DNA of 64,000 nt. Source: PFJX01 sp031426815 (lineage in GTDB: Bacteria > Pseudomonadota > Gammaproteobacteria > Burkholderiales > Thiobacillaceae). This document shows positions 18,649 to 29,025 of the stretch, one piece after another. The notes beneath the pieces were generated by a model, which was not told where the DNA came from, made no database searches, and worked only from the letters and a program-made list of their open reading frames with translations. The stretch's first letter is position 1. Every line of letters starts with the position of its first letter. The stretch is from NCBI GenBank assembly GCA_031426815.1, contig JASJPG010000100.1:1-64000 (forward strand), written 5' to 3'. Position numbers and translations under genes: made by a program.

Positions 18649-19037
18649 TTCTTGTAAATCTCGTGTGGATCCTTCAATACAGGATCGACCGTCACCCATT
18701 TGTCTTGTTCCAGGCGCTGAAAGAAACAACTGCGGCGGCCGGTATGGCAGGCGATGCCGCCGGCCTGATCGATCTTCAGCAAAACCACATCTTCGTCGCA
18801 ATCGAGGCGGATTTCCTTGACCTGCTGCGTGTGGCCGGATTCTTCACCCTTGTGCCAGAGTTTCTTGCGTGAGCGCGACCAGTACACGGCTTCACCAAGT
18901 TCCACCGTTTTCTTCAACGCCTCGCGATTCATCCAGGCGACCATCAAAATGTCGCCGCTGACCGCATCCTGGGCGATGGCCGGCACCAGGCCATCCTCCG
19001 ACCAGTTGACCTTGTTCAACCATACTTCGTTGCTCAC
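18645..19037 (-). CDS. hisI: Phosphoribosyl-AMP cyclohydrolase HisI
   Basis: Third step of histidine synthesis, opening the adenine ring. 130 residues; monofunctional, as hisE is a separate gene. Recognised by VAWMNREALKKTVELGEAVYWSRSRKKLW (in pieces), LDCDEDVVLLKI with the zinc/magnesium ligands, and ACHTGRRSCFF with the zinc-binding cysteines. Overlaps both hisE and hisF by four bases. Confidence 0.96.
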   Translation of the reverse strand: MSNEVWLNKVNWSEDGLVPAIAQDAVSGDILMVAWMNREALKKTVELGEAVYWSRSRKKLWHKGEESGHTQQVKEIRLDCDEDVVLLKIDQAGGIACHTGRRSCFFQRLEQDKWVTVDPVLKDPHEIYKK

Positions 19038-19804
19038 AAGCGCACCTCGATTCCCTGTTCCTGCATGTGTTTTTTGGCCTGTTCGACGGTGTACTCGCCG
19101 AAGTGAAAAATGCTGGCGGCCAGCACGGCGTCCGCCCCGCCCATCTTCACGCCGTCTGCCAGGTGTTGCAGGTTGCCGACGCCACCGCTGGCGATCACCG
19201 GTATGTTGACGGCATCGGAAATCGCGCGAGTCAGATTGAGGTCGAAACCGATCTTGGCGCCGTCGCGATCCATGCTGGTCAGCAGGATTTCACCGGCGCC
19301 CAGACTCTGCATCTTCTGCGCCCATTCCACCGCATCCAGCCCCGTCGGCTTGCGGCCGCCGTGGGTGAAGATTTCCCATTTCGGTGCGGCACCCCACACC
19401 GTCTGCTTGGCGTCGATTGCGACCACGATGCATTGCGCACCGAAGCGGTCGGAACAGTCCTTGACCAGCTGCGGATTGAATACGGCCGCGGTGTTGATCG
19501 ACACCTTGTCGGCGCCGGCGTGCAGCAAGCGGCGCACGTCGGCAACGGCGCGCACGCCGCCGCCGACGGTGAGCGGAATGAAGACCTGCGCTGCGACGGC
19601 TTCGATGATGTGCAGGATCAGATCGCGGTTATCGGAAGTCGCAGTGATGTCGAGAAAGGTCAATTCGTCGGCGCCCTGCTCGTCGTAACGCCGGGCGATT
19701 TCGACCGGATCACCGGCATCGCGCAGATTGACGAAATTGACGCCTTTGACGACGCGACCGTTGGTGACGTCCAGGCAGGGAATGATGCGTTTGGCGAGCG
19801 CCAC
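19034..19804 (-). CDS. hisF: Imidazole glycerol phosphate synthase cyclase subunit HisF
   Basis: (Beta-alpha)8 barrel enzyme that uses ammonia from HisH to make imidazole glycerol phosphate and AICAR. 256 residues. Catalytic aspartates fall in IIPCLDVTNGRVVKG (first strand) and in LLTSMDRDGAKIGFDL/IVVAIDAK; phosphate-binding loops TVGGGVRA and ASGGVGN are present. Separated from hisA by one base. Confidence 0.97.
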   Translation of the reverse strand: MALAKRIIPCLDVTNGRVVKGVNFVNLRDAGDPVEIARRYDEQGADELTFLDITATSDNRDLILHIIEAVAAQVFIPLTVGGGVRAVADVRRLLHAGADKVSINTAAVFNPQLVKDCSDRFGAQCIVVAIDAKQTVWGAAPKWEIFTHGGRKPTGLDAVEWAQKMQSLGAGEILLTSMDRDGAKIGFDLNLTRAISDAVNIPVIASGGVGNLQHLADGVKMGGADAVLAASIFHFGEYTVEQAKKHMQEQGIEVRL

Positions 19805-19805
19805 G

Positions 19806-20555
19806 TTATGCCTTCACTCCGGACAACTCATCGGCCAGCGCTTGCGCCGCGAGGAAGTCGAGCGTGCCCTCATAAATGGCACGACCGGTAATGGCGCCCA
19901 TGATGCCTTCGCCTTCGACGGCGCACAGATTGCGCACGTCGTCGAGATTGGTCACACCGCCGCTGGCGATCACCGGAATGGTCAGCGCCTGCGCCAGGCG
20001 CACGGTGGCTTCGATGTTGACGCCGGAGAGCATGCCGTCACGGCCGATGTCGGTGTAGACGATGGATTCGACGCCGTAATCCTGGAACCGTTTGGCCAGG
20101 TCGATCACGTCGTGGCCGGTGACTTTCGACCAGCCTTCAACCGCCACCTTGCCGTCCTTGGCATCGAGACCGACGATGATGCGGCCCGGAAAGGCCGTAC
20201 ACGCATCGCGCAGGAAACCGGGATTCTTCACCGCAGCGCTACCAATGATGACGTAGGTGATGCCGTCGTCGAGATAGCGCTCGATGGTGTCCAGGTCGCG
20301 GATACCGCCACCGAGTTGCACCGGAATTTCGTCAGCCAGTTCATCGGTGATGGCCTTGATGGCCTTCTCGTTGACCGGCTTGCCGGCAAAAGCGCCGTTC
20401 AGGTCGACCAGATGCAGCCTGCGCGCACCGTTAGCCAGCCATTTGCCGGCCATTTCCGCCGGGTTGGCGGAAAACACCGTGGCACTGTCCATTTCGCCCT
20501 GTTTGAGACGAACACATTGACCATCTTTGAGATCGATCGCCGGTATGATGAGCAT
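19806..20555 (-). CDS. hisA: ProFAR isomerase HisA
   Basis: Fourth step of histidine synthesis, an Amadori rearrangement on a (beta-alpha)8 barrel. 249 residues starting MLIIPAIDLKDGQCVRLKQG, the canonical HisA opening; the second catalytic Asp is in YTDIGRDGMLSGVN. HisF in the next gene is its structural homologue. Confidence 0.97.
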   Translation of the reverse strand: MLIIPAIDLKDGQCVRLKQGEMDSATVFSANPAEMAGKWLANGARRLHLVDLNGAFAGKPVNEKAIKAITDELADEIPVQLGGGIRDLDTIERYLDDGITYVIIGSAAVKNPGFLRDACTAFPGRIIVGLDAKDGKVAVEGWSKVTGHDVIDLAKRFQDYGVESIVYTDIGRDGMLSGVNIEATVRLAQALTIPVIASGGVTNLDDVRNLCAVEGEGIMGAITGRAIYEGTLDFLAAQALADELSGVKA

Positions 20556-20558
20556 GGC

Positions 20559-21206
20559 TTACCTCTGATTACCTTCCCAAGTAGTGAAATTGGCAAGCAG
20601 CCGCAAGCCGGCCGCCTGGCTTTTCTCTGGATGAAACTGCACGGCAAACAAATTGTCCCGCGCCACCGCGCAGGTAAACGCAAACGGGTAATGCGTAAAA
20701 CCGGCCACGACACTCGGGTCGGCCGGTTCGGCATAGTAACTGTGCACGAAATAGAAGCGCTCGCCCTCTTCGATGCCCGCCCACATCGGGTGCGGCATGC
20801 CCAGATGCACCTGGTTCCAGCCGATGTGCGGCACTTTCAGTTTATTGCCAGCGGCGTCCTGCATGGCTTCGGCGGGAAACAGTCGCACATTGCCGGGCAG
20901 CAGGCCGAGTCCGGCGCAATCGCCCTCTTCGCTGTGCGCAAACAACGCTTGCATGCCGAGGCAAATACCCAGGAAAGGCTTGTTGGCGGCAGCCTGCTTG
21001 ACCGCATCGGTCAAACCGCGCACCGCCAGTTCGCGCATGCAATCGGGCATGGCGCCGACGCCGGGGAACACCACCCGTCCGGCCGCCGCGATTTGCGCGG
21101 GATCGGCGGTGACGACGATCTTCGCTTGAGGTGCCACGTGTTCGAACGCTTTCGACACGGACAAGAGATTGCCCATGCCGTAATCGATGATTGCGATGTC
21201 GGCCAT
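20559..21206 (-). CDS. hisH: Imidazole glycerol phosphate synthase glutaminase subunit HisH
   Basis: Class I glutamine amidotransferase that supplies ammonia to HisF. 215 residues. The nucleophile Cys is in FLGICLGMQALF, the oxyanion region in PGVGAM, and the His-Glu pair in AVQFHPEKSQ. Its start codon shares one base with the hisB stop (TAATG-like junction). Confidence 0.97.
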   Translation of the reverse strand: MADIAIIDYGMGNLLSVSKAFEHVAPQAKIVVTADPAQIAAAGRVVFPGVGAMPDCMRELAVRGLTDAVKQAAANKPFLGICLGMQALFAHSEEGDCAGLGLLPGNVRLFPAEAMQDAAGNKLKVPHIGWNQVHLGMPHPMWAGIEEGERFYFVHSYYAEPADPSVVAGFTHYPFAFTCAVARDNLFAVQFHPEKSQAAGLRLLANFTTWEGNQR

Positions 21207-21796
21207 TACAGCGAACCCTTGGTGGAAGGCATCGCATCGCCCATGCGCGGGTCGATTTCCAGCGCCATGCGCAACGCGCGACCGAAAGCCTTGAATACGG
21301 TCTCGGCCTGATGATGCGCGTTGATGCCGCGCAGATTGTCAATGTGCAAGGTGACGCCGGCGTGATTGACGAAGCCCTGGAAAAATTCACGGAAAAGGTC
21401 AACATCGAAATCGCCGATGCGGGCACGCGTGAATTCGATGTTGTATTCCAGGCCGGGACGGCCGGACAGATCGATCACCACGCGCGATAGCGCCTCGTCC
21501 AGCGGCACATAGGCGTGGCCGTAGCGACGGATGCCCTTCTTGTCGCCGACCGCCTGCGCGAACGCCTGGCCGAAGGTGATGCCGATGTCTTCGGCGGTGT
21601 GATGCGCATCAATGTGCAGATCGCCCTTGGCGTTGATATCCAGATCGATCAAACCATGTCGCACGACCTGGTCGAGCATGTGATCGAGAAACGGCAGGCC
21701 GGTCAGGAACGCGGCCTGACCACAACCATCCAGGTCGATGCGGACGGAAATCTGGGTTTCCAGCGTATTGCGAGCGACTTCGGCACGACGATTCAT
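21206..21796 (-). CDS. hisB: Imidazoleglycerol-phosphate dehydratase HisB (monofunctional)
   Basis: 196 residues from the ATG at 21796 (MNRRAEVARNTLET). The manganese-binding motifs HMLDQVVRHG, DAHHTAEDIGI and NAHHQAETVFK are all present. There is no N-terminal histidinol-phosphatase domain as in Escherichia coli HisB, so that step must be done by an enzyme encoded elsewhere. The frame extending to 21907 lies inside hisC. Confidence 0.96.
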   Translation of the reverse strand: MNRRAEVARNTLETQISVRIDLDGCGQAAFLTGLPFLDHMLDQVVRHGLIDLDINAKGDLHIDAHHTAEDIGITFGQAFAQAVGDKKGIRRYGHAYVPLDEALSRVVIDLSGRPGLEYNIEFTRARIGDFDVDLFREFFQGFVNHAGVTLHIDNLRGINAHHQAETVFKAFGRALRMALEIDPRMGDAMPSTKGSL

Positions 21797-21797
21797 G

Positions 21798-22874
21798 TCA
21801 GTTTCCCAACTCCAGTTCAGCCACCAGGGCGGCGAGGAAAGCCTCGTTTTCTTGCGGTGCGCCAACGGTGACGCGCAAACAGTTGGCGAGCAGCGGATGG
21901 CCGCCATGCAGGTTTTTGATCAGGATGGCGCGCCGTTTGAGGCCGGCGAATATCCGCTCGGCATCGGGCACCCGGAACAGAATGAAATTGGCGCTGCTGG
22001 CGTAGGTTTGCACACCGGCCAGCGCAGACATCGCTTGCATCAACCTGCCTCGCTCGGCTACCAGTTCGGCCGCCTGACGCTCCAGCACTGCGACATGTTC
22101 CAGCGCAAAACGCGCTGCCACCTGGGTCAGAACGTTGACATTGTACGGCAGGCGCAGTTTGTCGAACTCCGCGATCCAGGCCGGTTTGCCGACCAGGTAG
22201 CCGAGACGCAGACCGGCCAGACCGAGCTTGGACACGGTGCGCATCAGGACGAGATTATCGAAGCGGGCCAGATCGTCCAGGAAGCTGAGGCCGCCGGCGA
22301 AGGCGTGATAGGCCTCGTCGATGACGACCAGGCCGGGCGCGGCGACGATGATGCGTTCAAGCGCGGCACGCTCGAACGCATTGCCGGTCGGGTTGTTCGG
22401 ATAGGCGAGGAAAACCAGTTCCGGCTGTTCGCGTTCGATGGCATCGAGCACTGCCGCTTCGTCCAGCGAAAAATCGGGCTGCAATGGCACGCCGATGTAA
22501 CGCAGTCCGGTGAACTCGGCAATCATGCGGTACATGACAAACGACGGCTCCACCGCGAGCAAGGCGGCGCCCGGTTTGGCCAGCGCGCTGGCGATGATCT
22601 GGATCAGTTCGTCGGAACCGTTGCCGAGCATGATTTCGTAGTCCGGCGCGATAGCGAAAGCCTGGCGCAACGCCTGCTGCACCGCCGTAGCATGCGGGTC
22701 GGGATAGCGGTTGATCGCCGCATCGCGCAATTGCACGGCCAGTTCGGCACGCATTTCCTGCGGCAGCGAATACGGGTTTTCCATCGCATCCAGCTTCACC
22801 ATACCGGTCGCATCGGCGACGTGGTAGGCGGATAGACGCTGGATTTCCGGGCGGATGAGTTGGGCGGGAGTCAT
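21798..22874 (-). CDS. hisC: Histidinol-phosphate aminotransferase HisC
   Basis: PLP-dependent aminotransferase, 358 residues from the ATG at 22874 (MTPAQLIRPEIQRLSAYHV). It contains MLGNGSDELI, the YPNNPTGNAF substrate loop, VVIDEAYHAFAG with the PLP-binding Asp/Tyr, and the Schiff-base lysine in TVSKLGLAGLRLGYLVG. The frame upstream to 23048 overlaps hisD and is not HisC sequence. Confidence 0.96.
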   Translation of the reverse strand: MTPAQLIRPEIQRLSAYHVADATGMVKLDAMENPYSLPQEMRAELAVQLRDAAINRYPDPHATAVQQALRQAFAIAPDYEIMLGNGSDELIQIIASALAKPGAALLAVEPSFVMYRMIAEFTGLRYIGVPLQPDFSLDEAAVLDAIEREQPELVFLAYPNNPTGNAFERAALERIIVAAPGLVVIDEAYHAFAGGLSFLDDLARFDNLVLMRTVSKLGLAGLRLGYLVGKPAWIAEFDKLRLPYNVNVLTQVAARFALEHVAVLERQAAELVAERGRLMQAMSALAGVQTYASSANFILFRVPDAERIFAGLKRRAILIKNLHGGHPLLANCLRVTVGAPQENEAFLAALVAELELGN

Positions 22875-22938
22875 GGATCGGGGAAAGCGGCGGTCAAAGA
22901 AGTCCAACGCCCGAGGCTGCATCGGGCGACGAAATCGG

Positions 22939-24282
22939 TCAGCGCCCCATCCTGTATTCGGCGGAACGGCCATGCGCCTGCAAGCCTTCGCCGTAGGCCA
23001 GCGCGGCGGCGATCTCGCCCAGCGTCTTGGCGCCCGCGTCGGAAACATGGATCAGGCTGGAACGCTTCTGGAAGTCATATACGCCCAGCGGCGAGGAGAA
23101 GCGTGCGGTGCGCGAAGTCGGCAACACATGGTTGGGGCCGGCACAATAATCGCCCAGCGCCTCGCAGGTGTTGCGGCCCATGAAGATGGCGCCGGCATGG
23201 CGAATCTTGGGCAGCATCGCAGCAGGATCTTCTACCGACAATTCCAGATGTTCCGGCGCGATGATATTGGCGATCTCGGCAGCTTCATCCAGGTCGCGGC
23301 ACACGATCAAGCCGGCCCGGTTGCCGATCGAAGCGGCAATCACGTCCTGCCGTGGCAGCGTCGGCAGCAGTTTGTTGATACTGGCTTGCACCGCATCGAG
23401 GTAAGCGGCATCCGGGCAGATCAGGATGGATTGCGCCAACTCGTCGTGCTCGGCCTGCGAGAACAGATCCATCGCGATCCAGTCCGGATCGGTCTTGCCA
23501 TCGCAGATCACCAGGATTTCCGACGGGCCGGCAATCATGTCGATGCCGACGATGCCGAATACGCGGCGTTTCGCTTCGGCGACATAGGCGTTGCCGGGGC
23601 CGACGATCTTGTCCACTTGCGGGATGGTCTCGGTGCCATAGGCCAGCGCCGCGACGGCCTGTGCGCCACCGATGGTAAAGACGCGATCAACGCCGGCGAC
23701 GGCGGCGGCGGCCAGCACCAGGTCGTTGCGCACGCCGTCCGGCGTCGGCACCACCATGATCAGTTCCTTCACCCCCGCCACCTTGGCGGGAATGGCGTTC
23801 ATCAGCACGGAAGACGGGTAAGCGGCCTTGCCGCCCGGCACGTAGAGACCAACCCGGTCCAGCGCAGTCACCTGCTGGCCCAGCACGGTGCCGTCCGGTT
23901 CGGTGTAAGTCCACGATTCCTGCCGCTGTTTCTCGTGATAGATCCGCACCCGTTCGGCCGCCTTGCGCAGCGCCTGCTCCAGCCGCAACGGCAATTTGTC
24001 CAGCGCGGCATGCAGGTCGGCTTGCGAAAGTTCGAGCGCAGCCATGTCGGGCGCATTCAAACGATCGAAACGCGTGGTGTATTCCAGCACCGCGGCATCG
24101 CCTCGGGCGCGCACGCCGGCCAGAATTTCCGAAACCGCGTTTTGCACGGCGCTGTCGGTCGCATCGTTGAACGCCAGAAGTTCAGCCAGACGCGCGCGGA
24201 AATCAGGGCTGGCAGCATCCAGACGGGATATAGGCAGATTCATGGGCAGGTCCATGAGCAGGGCAGGAACGGGATCGGACAT
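22939..24282 (-). CDS. hisD: Histidinol dehydrogenase HisD
   Basis: Catalyses the last two NAD-dependent oxidations to histidine. About 447 residues from ATG 24282; starts at 24255 or 24243 (434 residues, the usual length) are also possible, and none has a clear ribosome site. Recognisable blocks are GLYVPGGKAAYPSSVLMNAIPA, TIGGAQAVAALAYGTETI, VGPGNAYVAEAKR, GPSEILVI, QAEHDELAQSIL and GPNHVLPTSRTARFSSPLGV. A 64-base gap separates it from hisC. Confidence 0.96.
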   Translation of the reverse strand: MSDPVPALLMDLPMNLPISRLDAASPDFRARLAELLAFNDATDSAVQNAVSEILAGVRARGDAAVLEYTTRFDRLNAPDMAALELSQADLHAALDKLPLRLEQALRKAAERVRIYHEKQRQESWTYTEPDGTVLGQQVTALDRVGLYVPGGKAAYPSSVLMNAIPAKVAGVKELIMVVPTPDGVRNDLVLAAAAVAGVDRVFTIGGAQAVAALAYGTETIPQVDKIVGPGNAYVAEAKRRVFGIVGIDMIAGPSEILVICDGKTDPDWIAMDLFSQAEHDELAQSILICPDAAYLDAVQASINKLLPTLPRQDVIAASIGNRAGLIVCRDLDEAAEIANIIAPEHLELSVEDPAAMLPKIRHAGAIFMGRNTCEALGDYCAGPNHVLPTSRTARFSSPLGVYDFQKRSSLIHVSDAGAKTLGEIAAALAYGEGLQAHGRSAEYRMGR

Positions 24283-24349
24283 GATCGGAAGGCGGGAATG
24301 CGTGATTGGCCGAATTATAGCCACGGCCCGAGCGGATTAACTGCCGACG

Positions 24350-24994
24350 TTAGTTGCCGGCAGCGGTACGAAAAGTCTCGATGATGGGCTGGATGGTTTC
24401 GTGCTTGAGCTTGAGCGCGGCCTGATTCACGACCAGGCGCGAGCTGATCTGCATGATCTCTTCCACCGCTACCAGATTGTTCGCCTTCAAGGTACCGCCG
24501 GTGGAGACGAGATCGACGATGACATCGGACAAACCGACCAGCGGCGCTAGTTCCATCGAACCGTACAGCTTGATCAGATCGATGTGCACGCCCTTTTCGG
24601 CAAAATGCAGCCGTGCGGTCTGCACGTACTTGGTCGCCACGCGCAGACGGGCGCCGCGCCGCACGGCGGAGGCGTAATCGAAGCCGACCTGCGTCGCCAC
24701 CATCATGCGGCACTTGGCGATGTTCAGATCGACCGGTTGGTACAGACCTTCGCCGCCGTGCTCGACCAGGACATCCTTGCCGGCGATGCCCAGATCCGCA
24801 GCGCCATGCTGCACATAGGTCGGCACATCGCTGGCGCGCACGATGATCAGGCGCACATCGGGCCGGTTGGTCTCGATGATCAGCTTGCGCGAGGACTCCG
24901 GGTTCTCGTTCGGCACGATGCCGGCCGCCGCCAGCAGCGGCAAGGTTTCTTCGAAGATGCGGCCCTTGGAGAGGGCGAGGGTGATTTGGGTCAT
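24350..24994 (-). CDS. hisG: ATP phosphoribosyltransferase HisG, short form
   Basis: First enzyme of histidine synthesis. 214 residues, the short form that lacks the C-terminal regulatory domain and needs HisZ as regulatory partner (known for this subfamily); no hisZ is seen in the window. Motifs: LALSKGRIFEETLPLLAAAG, GAADLGIAGKDVL and the PRPP-binding DLVSTGGTLKANNL. First gene of the histidine block proper. Confidence 0.96.
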   Translation of the reverse strand: MTQITLALSKGRIFEETLPLLAAAGIVPNENPESSRKLIIETNRPDVRLIIVRASDVPTYVQHGAADLGIAGKDVLVEHGGEGLYQPVDLNIAKCRMMVATQVGFDYASAVRRGARLRVATKYVQTARLHFAEKGVHIDLIKLYGSMELAPLVGLSDVIVDLVSTGGTLKANNLVAVEEIMQISSRLVVNQAALKLKHETIQPIIETFRTAAGN

Positions 24995-25190
24995 GAAGAA
25001 CGGTTCCTGTCAGACATTCGATTATCTTGAAGCGCGGCTTCGTTGAACAGTCGACGTCCTGGATAAAGTTGCCTTCATCCAGGCAAAGGATAAAGCAATA
25101 GCACACCTCTCTCGCGGTTCATATAGTCAGATGGCCCTGTCGGGGCATGTCCAGACCCGTCTGAATACAAATGACTTGAGGAGGTGTGCG

Positions 25191-25727
25191 ATGAAAGTGA
25201 AAACCTTGGCCGCAGTTGCGGCCATCATGATTTCGAGTGGCGTGCAGGCGACAGACTATTTCTTTGGCAGTGTCACCAACACGCAGGTGAACGATGTGAA
25301 TGGCGTAGCTGCGGGTGCATTTATCGATAATCTGTTTTTCAGCATCACCCTCCCTTCCATCGGAACCGGTGTGCTGAGCGATGTCTTCGTCAACGCCCCC
25401 AGCATGCCCCTCTTCGACATTACCGGATTGAGCGCAAACCTGTGGGCGGACCTGGGCACGATTGGAACGGTCGATGCTTCGGATATATTGTTGCTGCCGC
25501 TCGGGAGCGGCGACTACATTCAAGGTTCAGGCCTATTGGTGACCGGTGACTACTATTTCCAACTGACCGGAACCGGCGCCGGCGCACTGGGCGGCCAGTA
25601 TTTCTACAATGCCGCCGCAGTTCCTGTGCCTGAACCGACTTCATGGGCCATGTTGCTCGCTGGACTCGGTCTGGTCGGTCTCCAATTACGGCGCATGTCG
25701 CGCGGAGGACGTACCCTCGCCACCTGA
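25191..25727 (+). CDS. PEP-CTERM sorting-signal exported protein
   Basis: 178 residues from ATG 25191, preceded by a strong GAGGAGG ribosome site. N-terminal Sec signal (MKVKTLAAVAAIMISSGVQA). The C-terminus has the full PEP-CTERM tripartite signal: VPVPEPTSW, a hydrophobic helix (AMLLAGLGLVGLQL) and a basic tail (RRMSR), which exosortase recognises. The middle (~130 residues) is Gly/Asp/Thr-rich beta-type sequence, function unknown. It lies in opposite orientation between murA and hisG, which are usually adjacent in betaproteobacteria. No exosortase gene is in this window. Confidence 0.9.
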   Translation: MKVKTLAAVAAIMISSGVQATDYFFGSVTNTQVNDVNGVAAGAFIDNLFFSITLPSIGTGVLSDVFVNAPSMPLFDITGLSANLWADLGTIGTVDASDILLLPLGSGDYIQGSGLLVTGDYYFQLTGTGAGALGGQYFYNAAAVPVPEPTSWAMLLAGLGLVGLQLRRMSRGGRTLAT

Positions 25728-25802
25728 GAGCAAGCCAGTTCCCACCAAGATCAAACCTACTCCCATCTGCCCAACGGCCGGCGGGATGACTTGAACTTTA
25801 CG

Positions 25803-27060
<1,258 letters not shown>

Positions 27061-27068
<8 letters not shown>

Positions 27069-27306
27069 TTTTTGCCTGCCATTCTTCCGGGGTCAGCGTC
27101 TGCATCGACAAGGCATGAATTTCCGAATGCATCTTGTCGCCCAACGTTTTGTAGACCAATTGCTGGCGGGCAACGAGCATCTTGCCGCGAAACTCGGCGC
27201 TGACGATCAGCGCTTCGAAATGCTGGCCGTCGTCACCGCGAACCTGGATGTGCTCGCAGGCCAGACCGTCCTGGATCCAGCCCTGCAATTGTTGCGAAGT
27301 AATCAT
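27061..27306 (-). CDS. BolA/IbaG-family protein
   Basis: 81 residues. Carries the BolA fold signature: VRGDDGQHFEALIVSAEFRGK and the helix with LVYKTLGDKMHSEIHALSM; the conserved histidines support iron-sulfur partnering with monothiol glutaredoxin. This IbaG (YrbA) type is characteristically encoded next to murA and the mla genes, as here. Confidence 0.92.
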
Positions 27307-27323
27307 GGGAGTGCCTTGAAAAG

Positions 27324-28082
27324 TTAGTGGCGAAGTTTATAGCCCGACTTCAGCATCATCAAAGTCACGCCGGACAGCAACGCGACAAAGGGCGATACCA
27401 CCGCCAGTCCGAGCCACGGATCGACATCGCCCTGGCCGAAGAAGCCGTAGCGGAAGCCGTCGATCATGTAGAAAACCGGATTGAAGTGCGACACGCTCTG
27501 CCAGAACGGCGGCAGGGAATGAATGGAATAGAACACGCCGGACAGAAAGGTGAGCGGCATGATGATGAAGTTTTGCACCCCGGCGAGATGATCGAATTGA
27601 TTCGCCCAGATGCCGGCAATGATGCCGATGCAGGCGAACACCGCGCCGGACGCCAGCGCAAACGCCAGAATCCAGAGCGGATGGCGCATTTCGATATCGG
27701 CAAACAACAGACCGACCAGCAACACGCCCAGCCCCACCGTAAATCCGCGGATCAGCGCCGCGAACAGATAGGCGAGGAAGAATTCCATGTACGACAACGG
27801 CGTCAGCAACACGAACACGATATTGCCGGTGATTTTCGACTGGATCAGCGACGACGAGGAATTGGCGAAAGCGTTCTGCAACAGCGACATCATGATCAGT
27901 CCGGGCATCAGAAACGCGGTGTAGGACACGCCGGGATAGACCTGCACATGGTCTTCCAGGACATGCGAGAAGATCAGCAGATACAACAAGGCCGTCAGCA
28001 CCGGCGCGCCGACGGTCTGCACCAGCACTTTCCAGAAGCGCAGGACTTCCTTGTACAGCAGGGTGCGGAAGCCGCTGCTCAT
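27324..28082 (-). CDS. yadH: ABC-2 type transporter permease (YadH-like)
   Basis: 252 residues, six hydrophobic segments, typical of ABC-2 exporter permeases. The segment FLMPGLIMMSLLQNAFANSSSSLIQSKITGNI (seen as PGLIMMSLLQNAFANS) is a strong YadH signature. It follows its ATPase with a 10-base gap. Substrate not known; related systems export drugs or polysaccharide. Confidence 0.9.
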   Translation of the reverse strand: MSSGFRTLLYKEVLRFWKVLVQTVGAPVLTALLYLLIFSHVLEDHVQVYPGVSYTAFLMPGLIMMSLLQNAFANSSSSLIQSKITGNIVFVLLTPLSYMEFFLAYLFAALIRGFTVGLGVLLVGLLFADIEMRHPLWILAFALASGAVFACIGIIAGIWANQFDHLAGVQNFIIMPLTFLSGVFYSIHSLPPFWQSVSHFNPVFYMIDGFRYGFFGQGDVDPWLGLAVVSPFVALLSGVTLMMLKSGYKLRH

Positions 28083-28092
28083 GGGTAAACCC

Positions 28093-28998
28093 TCATGCCT
28101 GGCCGCCGTGCATCACCTTGAGGAAGACTTCTTCTAGACCGGCCTGACGCAATGCCAGATCGCGGATTGGAATGCCGAGCAGCCGCAATTGCGCCAGGAT
28201 GCTTTCCAAATCGCCGTAGTCCGGCAGATCGAGCACGTAGTGATCGCCCTCGCGGCCTTTCAGGCGCTTGCGCAGAAATTCCGGCAATTCGGGGGCATCC
28301 AGATCGAGCAACAAACGACGTTCCGCGCCGGCCAGCAGCAGGTTCGCCGTGCGATCCAGCGCCACGATGCGGCCATCCTGCAGCATCGCCACACGTTCGC
28401 ACAGCATTTCGGCCTCTTCCAGATAGTGCGTGGTGAGGACGATGGTGTGGCCCTGGCTGTTGAAGCGGCGAATGAAGGCCCAGAGCGATTGGCGCAGTTC
28501 GACATCGACACCGGCGGTCGGCTCGTCCAGCACGATCACCGGCGGCTTGTGCACCAGGGCTTGCGCCACCAGCACGCGCCGTTTCATGCCGCCGGAAAGC
28601 AGGCGGGTGTAGGTTTCCGCCTTGTCGGTGAGACCGAGATTGGCGAGCAATTCCTCGATCCAGTCATCGTTGCGACGCAGCCCGAAATAACCGGATTGCA
28701 GCCGTAAAGTCTCTCGCACCGTGAAGAACGGGTCGTACACCAATTCCTGCGGCACGACGCCGAGCGAGCGACGCGCGTCGCGGTATTGCTCGGTGACGTC
28801 ATAGCCCATGATCGCCACCGAACCGGCAGAAGCGCGGGTCAGTCCGGCGAGTATGCTGATCAACGTGGTCTTGCCGGCGCCATTGGGGCCGAGCAGCGCG
28901 AAGAACTCGCCTTGTTCGATATCGAGATCGATGCCGCGCAACGCATGCACGCGCGGAAAGCGTTTCTCCAGGCCACGCAGGCGAACGGCAGGACTCAT
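28093..28998 (-). CDS. yadG: ABC transporter ATP-binding protein (YadG-like)
   Basis: 301 residues. Walker A GPNGAGKTTLIS near residue 38, signature LSGGMKRRVLVAQAL, Walker B VIVLDEPTAGVD and switch His in VLTTHYLEEAEML. A ~75-residue C-terminal extension with mixed alpha/beta character is typical for DrrA/YadG-type exporters. It partners with the permease that follows. Confidence 0.92.
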   Translation of the reverse strand: MSPAVRLRGLEKRFPRVHALRGIDLDIEQGEFFALLGPNGAGKTTLISILAGLTRASAGSVAIMGYDVTEQYRDARRSLGVVPQELVYDPFFTVRETLRLQSGYFGLRRNDDWIEELLANLGLTDKAETYTRLLSGGMKRRVLVAQALVHKPPVIVLDEPTAGVDVELRQSLWAFIRRFNSQGHTIVLTTHYLEEAEMLCERVAMLQDGRIVALDRTANLLLAGAERRLLLDLDAPELPEFLRKRLKGREGDHYVLDLPDYGDLESILAQLRLLGIPIRDLALRQAGLEEVFLKVMHGGQA

Positions 28999-29025
28999 TA
29001 CGGCAGAAACCGGTATGGGAGAAAA

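Noticed and set aside
19728..21311. A 527-codon plus-strand frame across hisF, hisA and hisH
   Set aside because: It runs antisense through three certain his genes; no motif of its own.
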